Shown here: piece by piece, positions 28,632 to 37,788 of the stretch
Numbering within the stretch: position 1 is the first letter of the stretch
Layout: each line of letters opens with the position of its first letter
Assembly (NCBI GenBank): GCA_023451825.1
Contig: JAEXYA010000014.1
Location: 78,347-142,346, forward strand
Reading direction: 5' to 3'
DNA length: 64,000 nucleotides
Source: Pseudomonadota bacterium
Lineage (GTDB): Bacteria > Pseudomonadota > Alphaproteobacteria > Rhizobiales > Xanthobacteraceae
The notes under the pieces: generated by a model
The model's input: only the letters and a program-made list of their open reading frames with translations
Database searches by the model: none
What the model was told of the DNA's origin: nothing
Program-made: the position numbers and the translations under genes

Positions 28632-29423
28632 ATGGAGCCAGAGCTCGTCGTGACGGATATTCGGGACGGCTATCGTGTCCTGACGCTCAACAAACCGGAC
28701 CGCCTCAACTCGTTTACCGCAGCGATGCACAAGGCGCTGATGGCTGCGCTGATCGCCGCCGAAGCCGACACATCGTGCCGCGCCATCATCCTCACCGGCG
28801 CCGGCCGTGGCTTCTGCGCCGGCCAGGATCTGTCCGACGGCGTCTATACGCCCGGCGAGACCCCTGATCTCTCGGTGACCATCGAGACTTACTACAATCC
28901 GCTGATCCGCAAGCTGCGCAGCTTGCCGATGCCGGTGATTGCGGCCGTGAACGGCGTCGCTGCCGGCGCCGGTGCGAATGTCGCCTTCGCCGGTGACATC
29001 GTGATCGCAGGGCGTTCCGCCAAATTCATCCAGTCCTTCGCCAAACTCGGCCTCGTGCCCGATGCCGGCGGCACATGGATCCTGCCGCGCCTGATCGGCG
29101 TGGCGCGCGCCCGCGCGATCGCGTTGCTCGCCGAGCCGGTGGCGGCCGAACAGGCCGAAACCTGGGGCATGATCTGGAAAGCGGTCGATGATGCCGAACT
29201 GATGAACGAAGCACATCGCCTCGCCGCACATTTCGCGACCCAGCCCACCGCGGGCCTCGCGCTGATGAAGCGCGCCTTCGACCTGTCGGAAACCAACAGC
29301 CTCGACCAGCAGCTCGATCTCGAACGCGACCTGCAGGGCGAAGCCGGCCGCCTCCCCGATTATTCCGAAGGCGTCACCGCCTTTATGGAAAAGCGCGCGC
29401 CGCGCTTTGTCGGGAGGCAGTGA
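28632..29423 (+). CDS. paaG: 1,2-epoxyphenylacetyl-CoA isomerase
   Basis: A 263-residue crotonase-family enzyme. The oxyanion-hole regions are FCAGQDLSDG and ANVAFAGDIVIA, and the acidic residue in GLVPDAGGTWILPRL corresponds to the PaaG catalytic Asp. PaaG converts the ring epoxide of phenylacetyl-CoA to oxepin-CoA. GGGAGGA precedes the ATG. It is the first gene of the plus-strand paa operon, and its stop TGA overlaps the ATG of paaI by one base. Other crotonases are similar in sequence, but the location within paa genes makes this assignment firm. Confidence 0.93.
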   Translation: MEPELVVTDIRDGYRVLTLNKPDRLNSFTAAMHKALMAALIAAEADTSCRAIILTGAGRGFCAGQDLSDGVYTPGETPDLSVTIETYYNPLIRKLRSLPMPVIAAVNGVAAGAGANVAFAGDIVIAGRSAKFIQSFAKLGLVPDAGGTWILPRLIGVARARAIALLAEPVAAEQAETWGMIWKAVDDAELMNEAHRLAAHFATQPTAGLALMKRAFDLSETNSLDQQLDLERDLQGEAGRLPDYSEGVTAFMEKRAPRFVGRQ

Positions 29424-29866
29424 TGGAGCCGCAAGACATCGCGCAGGCCTGTGCCGACGCCATGTGGCAGGACGACCGCGCCAGCAAGGCGCTCGGCATG
29501 TCGATCCTCCGCATCGCACCGGGCGAAGCCGTGCTGTCCATGCCTGTTCGTAAGGACATGACCAATGGCCATGACATCTGCCATGGCGGCTTCATGTTCA
29601 CGCTGGCGGATTCGGCCTTTGCCTTCGCCTGCAACACCTACAACCAGCGCGCCGTCGCCCAGCAATGCGCGGTCACGTTCCTGCGCCCGGTGCCGGCCGG
29701 CGAGACGCTGACGGCACATGCCGTCGAGCGCTCCAAAGCCGGCCGCGGCGGCATCTACGATGTCACTGTGCGCGACAGCAAGAATGTGGTGGTCGCCGAA
29801 TTCCGCGGCCATTCACGCACCATCTCCGGCGAGCTGCTCGGCAGCGCGCCCACCCAGCATTCATAA
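29423..29866 (+). CDS. paaI: Hydroxyphenylacetyl-CoA thioesterase PaaI
   Basis: A 147-residue hotdog-fold thioesterase. The motif NGHDICHGGFMFTLADSAFA includes the HGG segment and the catalytic Asp (LADSAFAFA) typical of PaaI. It rescues dead-end CoA esters that would trap CoA in the phenylacetate pathway. The ATG at 29423 shares a base with the paaG stop and has GGGAGG upstream; a GTG three bases earlier is in frame. It lies 24 bases before paaK. Confidence 0.93.
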   Translation: MEPQDIAQACADAMWQDDRASKALGMSILRIAPGEAVLSMPVRKDMTNGHDICHGGFMFTLADSAFAFACNTYNQRAVAQQCAVTFLRPVPAGETLTAHAVERSKAGRGGIYDVTVRDSKNVVVAEFRGHSRTISGELLGSAPTQHS

Positions 29867-29890
29867 GCAAAAGACGTCCGGGAGAGCCCC

Positions 29891-31225
29891 ATGTTGCAGA
29901 TGCCATTGCGCAAGCTGGACCAACTCACGCCGCAGCCCACCGAACTCGACCGTTTCGAGGTGGCATCCACTGCCGATCTGCGCAAATGGCAGTTCGAGCA
30001 ACTGAAATGGTCGCTGCGCCACGCCTATGAGAACGTCGCGCATTACCGCGCCAAATTCGATGCCGCCGGCATTCGCCCCGACGACCTCAAGAGCCTCGAC
30101 GATCTCGCCCGCTTTCCATTCACCACCAAGGCGGACCTGCGCGACAATTATCCATTCGGCATGTTCGCCGTGCCGGAAAAAGATGTCGCCCGCATCCACG
30201 CCTCGTCGGGCACCACCGGCAAGCCCACCGTTGTCGGCTACAGCAAGCGCGACCTCGATATCTGGAGCGATGTGGTCGCGCGCTCGATTCGCGCTGCCGG
30301 CGGTCGCGCCGGCATGAAGCTGCACAATGCCTATGGCTACGGCCTGTTCACCGGCGGCCTTGGCGCGCATGCCGGCGCGGAACGGCTCGGCTGCACCGTC
30401 ATCCCCGTCTCCGGCGGCATGACCGAGCGGCAGGTGCAGCTCATCAACGACTTCAAGCCCGACATCATCATGGTGACGCCCTCCTACATGCTGGCGATCC
30501 TCGATGAATTCAGGAAGCAGGGTCTCGATCCCCGCAAGTCGTCGCTGCGTGTCGGCATCTTCGGCGCCGAGCCCTGGACCAATGCGATGCGCGAGGAAAT
30601 CGAGGAAGCCTTCGACATCCACGCCGTCGACATCTACGGCCTGTCGGAAGTGATCGGCCCCGGCGTCGCCAGCGAATGCGTCGAGACCAAGGACGGCCTG
30701 CATATCTGGGAAGATCATTTCTATCCGGAAGTGATCGATCCCTTCACCGGTAAGGTGCTGCCCGACGGCGAGGAAGGCGAACTCGTCTTCACCTCGCTGA
30801 CCAAGGAAGCGATGCCGATCATCCGCTACCGCACGCGCGATCTCACCCGCCTGCTCCCCGGCACTGCGCGCAACATGCGGCGGATGGAGAAGGTCACCGG
30901 CCGCAGCGACGACATGATCATCCTGCGTGGCGTCAATGTATTTCCCACACAGATTGAAGAGAAGCTGCTGATCATCCCCGAGCTGTCCATGCATTACCAG
31001 ATCGTGTTGACGCGATCGGGGCGCATGGACGAAATGGAGGTTCACGTCGAGGCGCGTCCCGAATTCACCGATCCCAATGCGCGCAAGGCCGCGGCCCATC
31101 GCCTGGAATCGGCCATCAAGGACACGATCGGCATTTCCTCCCGCGTCGTCATTCGTGACGCCGACAGCATCGAACGATCGGCCGGCAAGGCCCGGCGCAT
31201 CCTCGATCGCCGGCCGCAGGGCTAG
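29891..31225 (+). CDS. paaK: Phenylacetate-CoA ligase
   Basis: A 444-residue adenylate-forming enzyme that activates phenylacetate to phenylacetyl-CoA with ATP. The AMP-binding P-loop is SSGTTGKPTVVGYSKRD (from residue 105). Later motifs are DIYGLSEVIGPGVASEC, the ARD-type RYRTRDLTRLLPG, and the C-terminal hinge GRSDDMIILRGVNVFPTQIE. Length and motifs match PaaK closely. GGGAGAG lies before the ATG. It is the entry step for the PaaABCDE epoxidase encoded convergently. Confidence 0.96.
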   Translation: MLQMPLRKLDQLTPQPTELDRFEVASTADLRKWQFEQLKWSLRHAYENVAHYRAKFDAAGIRPDDLKSLDDLARFPFTTKADLRDNYPFGMFAVPEKDVARIHASSGTTGKPTVVGYSKRDLDIWSDVVARSIRAAGGRAGMKLHNAYGYGLFTGGLGAHAGAERLGCTVIPVSGGMTERQVQLINDFKPDIIMVTPSYMLAILDEFRKQGLDPRKSSLRVGIFGAEPWTNAMREEIEEAFDIHAVDIYGLSEVIGPGVASECVETKDGLHIWEDHFYPEVIDPFTGKVLPDGEEGELVFTSLTKEAMPIIRYRTRDLTRLLPGTARNMRRMEKVTGRSDDMIILRGVNVFPTQIEEKLLIIPELSMHYQIVLTRSGRMDEMEVHVEARPEFTDPNARKAAAHRLESAIKDTIGISSRVVIRDADSIERSAGKARRILDRRPQG

Positions 31226-31248
31226 ATCTCAAAGGACTCCGATCAAGC

Positions 31249-31887
31249 ATGGCACGCCCCCGCGCCAATAATTACGACGACAAACGCCGCGCGATCCTCG
31301 ATCGCTCGGCCGAGCTGTTTTCCGAATACGGCTACGACCGCGCATCCATGAACAGGATAGCCGAGGCCTGCGGCGTATCGAAGGCCAATCTCTATCACTA
31401 TTACAAGGATAAGGATGAGCTTCTGTTCGACGTCATCCGCGTCCATCTCGAAGACCTCAACCAGGTCGTCGAAGCCGCGGACCAGCCCGACCTGCCGCCG
31501 CAGGCGCGGTTGCGCGAAGTGATCGGCGCGCTGCTCGAGGCCTATCGCGACGCCGACGCCCAGCACAGCGTGCAGATCAGCAGCATGCGCTTTCTCTCCG
31601 AGGAGCAGCAGACCGCGCTGAAGAACATGGAGCGCGATCTGGTACGTGTGTTCTCCTCCGCCGTGCTCGGCATAGCGCCGCAACTCAAGGACACCATCAT
31701 GCTGAAGCCGGTGACCATGTCGCTGTTCGGCATGGTGAACTGGCACTATCTCTGGTTCCGCAACAACGGCCCGTTCAGCCGCGCCGATTACGCCGACCTC
31801 GTCACCAAACTGATCGTCGATGGCACGCGCGATCTCATTCCAGTGCCGGTCCCCGTGCCGAAACGCGCAGCGGCACGGCGCAAATAG
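31249..31887 (+). CDS. paaR: TetR-family repressor of the phenylacetate genes
   Basis: A 212-residue TetR-type protein. The DNA-binding domain is N-terminal (ILDRSAELFSEYGYDRASMN, then IAEACGVSKANLYHYYKDKD with the recognition helix). The C-terminal part is the ligand domain. It lies between paaK and paaZ. PaaR repressors are released by phenylacetyl-CoA. The palindrome at 28555-28574 is the likely operator. The window also encodes PaaX, a second repressor of the same pathway. AAAGGA precedes the ATG. Confidence 0.9.
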   Translation: MARPRANNYDDKRRAILDRSAELFSEYGYDRASMNRIAEACGVSKANLYHYYKDKDELLFDVIRVHLEDLNQVVEAADQPDLPPQARLREVIGALLEAYRDADAQHSVQISSMRFLSEEQQTALKNMERDLVRVFSSAVLGIAPQLKDTIMLKPVTMSLFGMVNWHYLWFRNNGPFSRADYADLVTKLIVDGTRDLIPVPVPVPKRAAARRK

Positions 31888-31929
31888 CCGCGCATCACAG
31901 ACTTCTAACTCCAGCAAGAGAGCAGCCCC

Positions 31930-33954
31930 ATGAAACTCCAGAGCTATGTTCAAGGACAATGGGCGGCCCCGTCGGCTGATCTGATCGAGATCGCCAGCGC
32001 CGTCACCGGCGAGGTGGTCGCGCAGGCATCGAGCGGCGGGCTGGATCTGAAGCAGGCTCTGGATTACGCGCGCAACACCGGCGGCCCTGCCCTGCGCCGC
32101 CTGACATTCCATCAGCGCGCCGACTTGCTGAAGAAGCTCGGCCAGCACATCACCGAACGCAAGGACGAGCTGTACAGGCTCTCCTTCATGACTGGCGCTA
32201 CACGCATCGACAACATGATCGATGTGGATGGCGGCATCGGCACGCTGTTCGCTTACGCCGGCAAGGGCCGCCGCGAATTGCCGAACACAACTTTCCTGCT
32301 CGACGGCGGAATCGAGCCGCTCTCCAAGGGCGGCACCTTCGCCGGCCGGCACATCGCAGCGCCGCTGCATGGCGCTGCCGTGCACATCAACGCGTTCAAC
32401 TTCCCCTGCTGGGGCATGCTGGAGAAACTAGCGCCTGCGCTGCTGGCCGGCGTTCCCGTCATCACAAAACCCGCCACCGTCACCGCCTATGTCGCGCATG
32501 CGCTCGCACGCATGATCGCGGACTCCGGCATCCTGCCCGCGGGCGCGTTTCAGTTCGTGGTCGGCTCCACCGGTGACCTGTTCGATCACCTCACTTGCCA
32601 GGACGTGGTGTCCTTCACCGGCTCGGCGGACACCTCGCAGACCCTGCAACGGCATCCCGTGATCGCGCGCGACGCGGTGCGCTTCATCGCGGAGCGCGAC
32701 TCGCTCAACGCCGCCATTCTTGCGCCGGATGCCGCACCGGGCACGCCGGAATTCGACCTGTTCGTGAAGGAGGTCGTCAAGGAGATGACCGTCAAGGCCG
32801 GACAGAAATGCACGGCGATCCGCCGCGCGATGGTGCCCTCAGGCCATGTCGATGCTGTCATCACCGCATTGCGCGAAAAGCTCGGCAAGATCACCATCGG
32901 CAATCCCGAACTCGAAAATGTGCGGATGGGGTCACTGGTCGGCCTCGCGCAGCGCCGCGATGTACTGGCACATGTCGCCAAGCTCCGCGGCGAAGCCGAA
33001 CTGGTGTCCGGCGATCCCGACAATTTCACTGTCGAAGGCGCAGACGCCAAGCGCGGCGCCTTCGTGCCGCCGTTGCTGCTGCATTGCGCCGATCCGCGCC
33101 GCGCCGCCAGCGTGCATGAGGTCGAGGCCTTCGGTCCGGTCTGCACGGTGATGGGCTACGACGGGCTGGACGACGCCATCGCGCTCGCCAATCGCGGCGG
33201 CGGCAGCCTCGTCACCTCCCTCTATACCCATGACATCAAGACCGCAGCCGATCTCACTTTCGGCATCGGCACCTTCCATGGCCGCCTTGTGGTGATCGAC
33301 CGCGATTGCGGCAAGGAGCAAACCGGCCATGGCTCGCCGATGCCGCAGTTGGTGCATGGCGGCCCCGGCCGCGCCGGCGGCGGTGAGGAACTCGGCGGCA
33401 TCCGCAGCCTGCAGCATTACATGCAGCGCACCGCCTTGCAGGGCTCGCCCACCATGCTCGCCGGCATCACCGGCAGCTGGAGCAAGGGCGCGCCCGTGGT
33501 CGAGGCGAAGCATCCGTTCCGCTATCACTTCGACGACCTCGCCATCGGCCAGAACTTTACGTCGAAGGAACGCACCATCACGCTCGAGGACATCGAGCAC
33601 TTCGCCCATTTCACCGGCGACACTTTCTACGCCCATATGGACGAGGAAGCGACCAAGGGGCATCCGTTCTTCCCGGGCCGCGTCGCCCACGGCTATCTGC
33701 TGCTGTCCTTTGCCGCCGGCTTGTTTGTCGATCCCGATCCCGGCCCGGTGCTCGCCAATTACGGCCTGGACTCGCTGCGCTTCGTGAAGCCCGTGCAGCC
33801 CGGCGAAGCCATCAAGGTGCGCCTCACCGCCAAGGAAAAGTCACCGCGTAACAAGCAATATGGTGAAGTGCGCTGGGATGTGGAGATCACCACCGCCACC
33901 GGCGACACCGCGGCGACCTATGAACTGCTCACCATGAACGCAATGCGTGTCTGA
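31930..33954 (+). CDS. paaZ: Bifunctional oxepin-CoA hydrolase / 3-oxo-5,6-dehydrosuberyl-CoA semialdehyde dehydrogenase
   Basis: A 674-residue fusion. Residues about 1-510 form an aldehyde dehydrogenase with the general base Glu255 (RFIAERDS) and nucleophile Cys294 (AGQKCTAIRRAMV). Residues about 520-674 form a MaoC-like hydratase with FTGDTFYAHMDEEA (Asp564, His569) and PGRVAHGYLLLS (His587). PaaZ opens the oxepin ring and oxidises the resulting aldehyde at once. Both active sites look intact, unlike hydrolase-only homologues. AAGAGAG lies upstream. It overlaps no neighbour; the small EthD-like gene starts 28 bases later. Confidence 0.96.
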   Translation: MKLQSYVQGQWAAPSADLIEIASAVTGEVVAQASSGGLDLKQALDYARNTGGPALRRLTFHQRADLLKKLGQHITERKDELYRLSFMTGATRIDNMIDVDGGIGTLFAYAGKGRRELPNTTFLLDGGIEPLSKGGTFAGRHIAAPLHGAAVHINAFNFPCWGMLEKLAPALLAGVPVITKPATVTAYVAHALARMIADSGILPAGAFQFVVGSTGDLFDHLTCQDVVSFTGSADTSQTLQRHPVIARDAVRFIAERDSLNAAILAPDAAPGTPEFDLFVKEVVKEMTVKAGQKCTAIRRAMVPSGHVDAVITALREKLGKITIGNPELENVRMGSLVGLAQRRDVLAHVAKLRGEAELVSGDPDNFTVEGADAKRGAFVPPLLLHCADPRRAASVHEVEAFGPVCTVMGYDGLDDAIALANRGGGSLVTSLYTHDIKTAADLTFGIGTFHGRLVVIDRDCGKEQTGHGSPMPQLVHGGPGRAGGGEELGGIRSLQHYMQRTALQGSPTMLAGITGSWSKGAPVVEAKHPFRYHFDDLAIGQNFTSKERTITLEDIEHFAHFTGDTFYAHMDEEATKGHPFFPGRVAHGYLLLSFAAGLFVDPDPGPVLANYGLDSLRFVKPVQPGEAIKVRLTAKEKSPRNKQYGEVRWDVEITTATGDTAATYELLTMNAMRV

Positions 33955-33982
33955 CCAGACGCATCAAAACAGGAGAGAACCG

Positions 33983-34294
33983 ATGATCCTTGTCACCGTC
34001 ATGTATCCCGTCGCCGGCAGCACCAAATTCGATCTCGATTACTACCAGCAGACGCATATCCCGCTGGTAAAGGAGCGCTGGGGCGCCCATGGCCTCAAGC
34101 AGGCGCAGGTGCTCAAGGGCCTCGCCAAGGCCGATGGGTCAGGCGCCGAATATCAGGTGATGGCGCTGCTCACCTTCGGCTCGCTCGATGACTTCAAGGC
34201 CGCCGGCAAGGCCCATGGCCGCGAGATTTTTGCCGACATCCCGAATTTCACTGACAGCCAGGCGCTCGTGCAGATCAACGAGATTTTGGGCTAG
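33983..34294 (+). CDS. EthD-like small protein
   Basis: A 103-residue dimeric alpha/beta-barrel protein of the EthD type, recognised from the start MILVTVMYPVAGSTKFDLDY and YYQQTHIPLVKERW, and the end GREIFADIPNFTDSQALVQI. The ATG at 33983 has AGGAGAG upstream; a longer frame from 33947 overlaps paaZ. EthD was found beside the P450 EthB in ether degradation and is essential there for unknown reasons. Here it directly precedes a P450 gene, so the pair may work together. It is not part of the classical paa set. Confidence 0.85.
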   Translation: MILVTVMYPVAGSTKFDLDYYQQTHIPLVKERWGAHGLKQAQVLKGLAKADGSGAEYQVMALLTFGSLDDFKAAGKAHGREIFADIPNFTDSQALVQINEILG

Positions 34295-34329
34295 TTTTCG
34301 CACCATCAGTTGTCAGCGGAGATGCATGC

Positions 34330-35580
34330 ATGGCCGTTTCCATCGATCCATCCTCCGCTGACGGCGACCATGCACTGGTCCGCGATTTCTCGCTGCAGGC
34401 CTTGCCCGACGCCTTCTATGACGATCCCTATCCGACCTATCGCGCGCTGCAGACGCTCGATCCGGTCCATCGGATGCCCGACGGCTCACTATTCCTGACA
34501 CGGCACAGCGACCTCGAAGCGATCTACAAGGACACCACGCGCTTCTCCTCCGACAAGAAGGTCGAGTTCGCGCCGAAATACGGCACCGGCTCGCTGCTGT
34601 TCGAGCACCACACGACCAGCCTCGTGTTCAACGATCCGCCGCTCCACACCCGCGTCCGCCACCTCATCGCCGGGGCGCTCAATCCGCGCGCCATCGCCGA
34701 GACCGAGCCACGCTTGATTACATTGGTCGATGGCCTGCTCGATGCCATGGAAGCGCGCGGCTCCGTCGACCTGATCGAGGACTTTGCCTCCGCCATTCCC
34801 ATCGAGGTGATCGGCAACCTGCTCGGCGTGCCCCATGCCGAGCGCGGCCCGCTGCGCGGCTGGTCGCTCGCCATTCTCGGCGCGCTGGAGCCAAAACTGT
34901 CGCCGGAGGTGCAGGAACGCGGCGAACGCGCCGTCGCCGAATTCCTGGATTATCTGCGCCGCCTCGTCGCTGATCGTCGCGTCAAGCCTGGTGACGCCGA
35001 GCATGACGTGCTGACGCGGCTGATCGCCGGCGAGACTGCCGATGGCGAAAGACTGAGCGAGGTCGAGCTGCTGCAAAACTGCATTTTCATTCTCAATGCC
35101 GGCCATGAGACAACCACCAACTTGATCGGCAACGGGCTCGAATTGCTGCTGCGGTTTCCCGATCAGAGGCAGCGCCTGATCGACGACCCCGCGCTGATCC
35201 GCACCGCCGTCGAGGAATTTTTGCGCTTCGAGAGTTCGAACCAGCTCGGCAATCGCGGCGTCGCCGTGGATACCGAGATCGCGGGCATTTATCTGCCCAA
35301 GGGCTCGCTGATCACACTCTGCATCGGCGCCGCCAATCGCGATCCCGCGCAGTTCGCAGCCCCCGACCAGCTCGACATCGCCCGCGCGCCGAACCGGCAT
35401 CTCGCTTTTGCCTCGGGTGCGCATGTCTGTGCCGGCCTCAATCTCGCGCGCATGGAGGGCCGCATCGCCATCGGCCGCTTCATCGCACGTTTCCCGGATT
35501 TCAAATTGGCCGGCCTCCCGCAGCGCGCCCGCCGCGCCCGCTTTCGCGGCTTCACCGCTCTGCCCGTCACGCTCGGGTAA
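34330..35580 (+). CDS. Cytochrome P450 (bacterial class, soluble)
   Basis: A 416-residue P450. The heme-binding loop is FASGAHVCAG with Cys367, the I-helix has AGHETTTNL (about 257-265), and the K-helix ExxR is Glu296-Arg299 in VEEFLRF. There is no membrane anchor. It needs an electron donor; no dedicated ferredoxin lies next to it. Its position between the EthD-like gene and a second thioesterase in the paa operon is unusual and suggests oxidation of a substituted aromatic acid or feeder compound. The substrate cannot be read from the sequence. Confidence 0.93.
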   Translation: MAVSIDPSSADGDHALVRDFSLQALPDAFYDDPYPTYRALQTLDPVHRMPDGSLFLTRHSDLEAIYKDTTRFSSDKKVEFAPKYGTGSLLFEHHTTSLVFNDPPLHTRVRHLIAGALNPRAIAETEPRLITLVDGLLDAMEARGSVDLIEDFASAIPIEVIGNLLGVPHAERGPLRGWSLAILGALEPKLSPEVQERGERAVAEFLDYLRRLVADRRVKPGDAEHDVLTRLIAGETADGERLSEVELLQNCIFILNAGHETTTNLIGNGLELLLRFPDQRQRLIDDPALIRTAVEEFLRFESSNQLGNRGVAVDTEIAGIYLPKGSLITLCIGAANRDPAQFAAPDQLDIARAPNRHLAFASGAHVCAGLNLARMEGRIAIGRFIARFPDFKLAGLPQRARRARFRGFTALPVTLG

Positions 35581-35602
35581 TTCTCACAACAGGACGACAC
35601 CG

Positions 35603-36028
35603 ATGACGACATTCGACAAGGCCGCCGCCACCACGCTGCTACAGACCGTCTTCGCACCCTGGGTGCAGGATCTGGATCTCTCCGTTGAACGCATCGAGGC
35701 CGACAGAGCCGTGTTGCGTATGCGGTTTTCAGAGAAGCTGTGCCGCGACAATGGCGTGGTCTGCGGCCAGGCGCTGATGTCGCTCGCGGATACGGCGATG
35801 GTGTTCGCGGTGTCTGCTGCGGCGGGCGGCTATCTGCCCATGAGCACGGTGGATCAGACCGTCCACTTCCTCAAGCCGGCGAAGGGGACCGATCTTCTCG
35901 CGGAAGCCCGCGTGCAACGCATCGGCCGCACCATGGCATTCGGCAGCGTCGAGATTCGCCCGGTGGACGATGCCAAGCCGGTGGCGCTTGCGCAAACAGC
36001 CTATGCGTTGATGCGCGAGAGCAAGTAA
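35603..36028 (+). CDS. Hotdog-fold thioesterase (second PaaI-like)
   Basis: A 141-residue protein with a hotdog fold, shown by CRDNGVVCGQALMSLADTAM and the later YLPMSTVDQTVHFLKPAKG. It is distinct from paaI of the same operon and lacks the HGG box. The ATG at 35603 is 22 bases after the P450 stop and preceded by AGGACGA; the longer in-frame start at 35408 lies inside the P450 gene. It probably hydrolyses a CoA ester connected with the paa/P450 genes; the substrate is unknown. Confidence 0.85.
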   Translation: MTTFDKAAATTLLQTVFAPWVQDLDLSVERIEADRAVLRMRFSEKLCRDNGVVCGQALMSLADTAMVFAVSAAAGGYLPMSTVDQTVHFLKPAKGTDLLAEARVQRIGRTMAFGSVEIRPVDDAKPVALAQTAYALMRESK

Positions 36029-36058
36029 ACTCAGTCCCTCACCCTGAGAAAAACTCCG

Positions 36059-36168
36059 CCCCTCATCCTGAGGAGCCGCGCAGCGGCGTCTCGAAGGATG
36101 GCGGCAAAGCTCGGAGCGCCTGCATCTCATGGTTCGAGACGGCGCTGCGCGCCTCCTCACCATGAGGG
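36059..36168. repeat. Palindromic intergenic repeat, copy A
   Basis: Two arms are seen: CCTCATCCTGAGGAGCC... GTCTCGAAGGATGG, then after about 33 bases CATGGTTCGAGACGGCGC... CTCCTCACCATGAGGG. The same element occurs in opposite orientation at 63192-63301. It lies between convergent genes (thioesterase and paaE) and could fold into hairpins that act on mRNA ends of both. Confidence 0.8.
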
Positions 36169-36193
36169 TCGGAGTAACGCTCGCTACTCCCAA

Positions 36194-37273
36194 CTACATC
36201 TGGTCGTAATCAATCACGATCCGCTCCGATACCGGATGCGCCTGGCAGGTCAGCACGAAGCCGGCCTGCAGCTCCCATGGCTCCAGCGAATAGTTCACAT
36301 CCATCTGCGCCTCGCCCTCCACCACCTTGGCGCGGCAGGTGCTGCACATGCCGCCCTTGCAGGCGTAAGGCAAATCCATGCCGGCGCGCAGCGCGGCGTC
36401 GAGCACCGTTTCGCCCTCCACCATCGGCACGTCCTTGCGCTTGCCGTCGACGATTAGCGAGGCCAGCGCCTTCGGAGGCGCCTCCGGCAGCACGATGGCT
36501 TTCGGCCGCGGCTTGCCGCCGAGCCCGGAGACGAAGCGCTCCACATGCACGCGCTCTTCGGCAATGCCGAGTTCGCTGCAGGTGGCCGCGATCTCCTCGC
36601 TCATCGCCACCGGCCCGCAGATGAAGACGTGGTCGATCGCCTGCGCCGGCACCATGGCGCGCAGTAGCACCGACACCTTTTCGCGGTCGAGACGGCCATT
36701 CAGGATCGGCAGATCCTGCTCCTCCTGCGACAGCACGTGGAACACCGACAGCCGCCCCATGAAGCGATCCTTCAGTTCCTCCAGCGCCTGGCGGAACAGC
36801 ATGCCGGACGTGGTGCGGTTGCCGTAGAACAGGAAGAAACGGCTCTTCGGTTCGCGCGCCAGCACGCCACGGATGATCGACATGATCGGCGTGATACCCG
36901 ACCCGGCCGCAAAGCCCACATGGATGCGCGCATCATCCGGCGCATGCGTCACGCCAAAGCGGCCGGTGGGCGTCATGACGTCGAGTTCGTCGCCCGCCTT
37001 CAGGTGATCCAGTGCCCAGCTCGAAAACGCGCCGCCATCGACCTTCTTCACGGCAATCCGCAATTCGCGATCATCCGGGCTCGAACAGATCGAATAGGAG
37101 CGCCGCACTTCCTCGCCGTCCATCGTGGTGCGCAGCGTCAGATACTGGCCGGGCGCGAAGGAATAGTCGCCGGCGAGGTCGGCGGGAATCGCAAAGGTCA
37201 TCGACACTGCATCGGATGTTTCGCGGCGCAGGTCGTCGACGGCAAGGCGATGGAATTTCGGCGTATGAGACAT
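36194..37273 (-). CDS. paaE: Phenylacetyl-CoA epoxidase reductase subunit
   Basis: A 359-residue iron-sulfur flavoprotein that passes electrons from NADPH to the di-iron subunit. The FAD domain has RRSYSICSSP (57-66), the nucleotide domain has GFAAGSGITPIMSIIRG (about 120-136), and the C-terminal 2Fe-2S domain has Cys305, Cys310, Cys313 and Cys343 (ACKGGMCSTCRAKV; FVLTCQAHP). The ATG at 37273 lies 11 bases after paaD with AGGGAA upstream; a longer frame to 37396 overlaps paaD. It is the last gene of paaABCDE. Confidence 0.95.
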   Translation of the reverse strand: MSHTPKFHRLAVDDLRRETSDAVSMTFAIPADLAGDYSFAPGQYLTLRTTMDGEEVRRSYSICSSPDDRELRIAVKKVDGGAFSSWALDHLKAGDELDVMTPTGRFGVTHAPDDARIHVGFAAGSGITPIMSIIRGVLAREPKSRFFLFYGNRTTSGMLFRQALEELKDRFMGRLSVFHVLSQEEQDLPILNGRLDREKVSVLLRAMVPAQAIDHVFICGPVAMSEEIAATCSELGIAEERVHVERFVSGLGGKPRPKAIVLPEAPPKALASLIVDGKRKDVPMVEGETVLDAALRAGMDLPYACKGGMCSTCRAKVVEGEAQMDVNYSLEPWELQAGFVLTCQAHPVSERIVIDYDQM

Positions 37274-37284
37274 CGCACTATTCC

Positions 37285-37788
37285 CTAATGGCATTTGAAG
37301 TAATCGAACGGCTCGCGACAGCTCTTGCAGCGCCACAGCGCCTTGCAGGAGGTCGAGCCGAATTCGGACAGCACCTCGGTGTCGATCGCGCCGCATTGCG
37401 GACAGGCCACCTGCTGCTCGCCGAACAATGCACGGCGTCCGCCGCCCCGCTGCGGCGGCGCGATGCCGTAATCCTTCAGCTTGCGGCGGCCTTCGTCGCT
37501 CATCCAGTCCGTGGTCCAGGCCGGCGACAGCACCGTGGTCACCACCGGCTTTGCGATCCCCTCGCGCGCCAGCGCCAGCTCGATCTCCAGCGCGATCATG
37601 TTCATGGCGGGACAGCCCGAATAAGTCGGCGTGATCGTCACCTCGACCTGCCCGTCCACCACAGCGATATCGCGGAGCACGCCGAGATCCGCGATGGTCA
37701 GCACCGGAATCTCCGGGTCCGCCACCTGCGCCGCCGCCGCCCAGGCGACCGCGCGCAAATTACTGTCGCTGGTGGCGGCCGCTACCAT
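37285..37788 (-). CDS. paaD: Phenylacetyl-CoA epoxidase assembly factor PaaD
   Basis: A 167-residue protein with an N-terminal DUF59/MIP18 domain (EIPVLTIADLGVLRDIAVVD) and a C-terminal zinc-ribbon (ACPQCGAIDTEVL... CKALWRCKSC). PaaD is required for maturation of the epoxidase complex, probably for iron-sulfur loading of PaaE. It overlaps the end of paaC by seven bases. Confidence 0.95.
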   Translation of the reverse strand: MVAAATSDSNLRAVAWAAAAQVADPEIPVLTIADLGVLRDIAVVDGQVEVTITPTYSGCPAMNMIALEIELALAREGIAKPVVTTVLSPAWTTDWMSDEGRRKLKDYGIAPPQRGGGRRALFGEQQVACPQCGAIDTEVLSEFGSTSCKALWRCKSCREPFDYFKCH

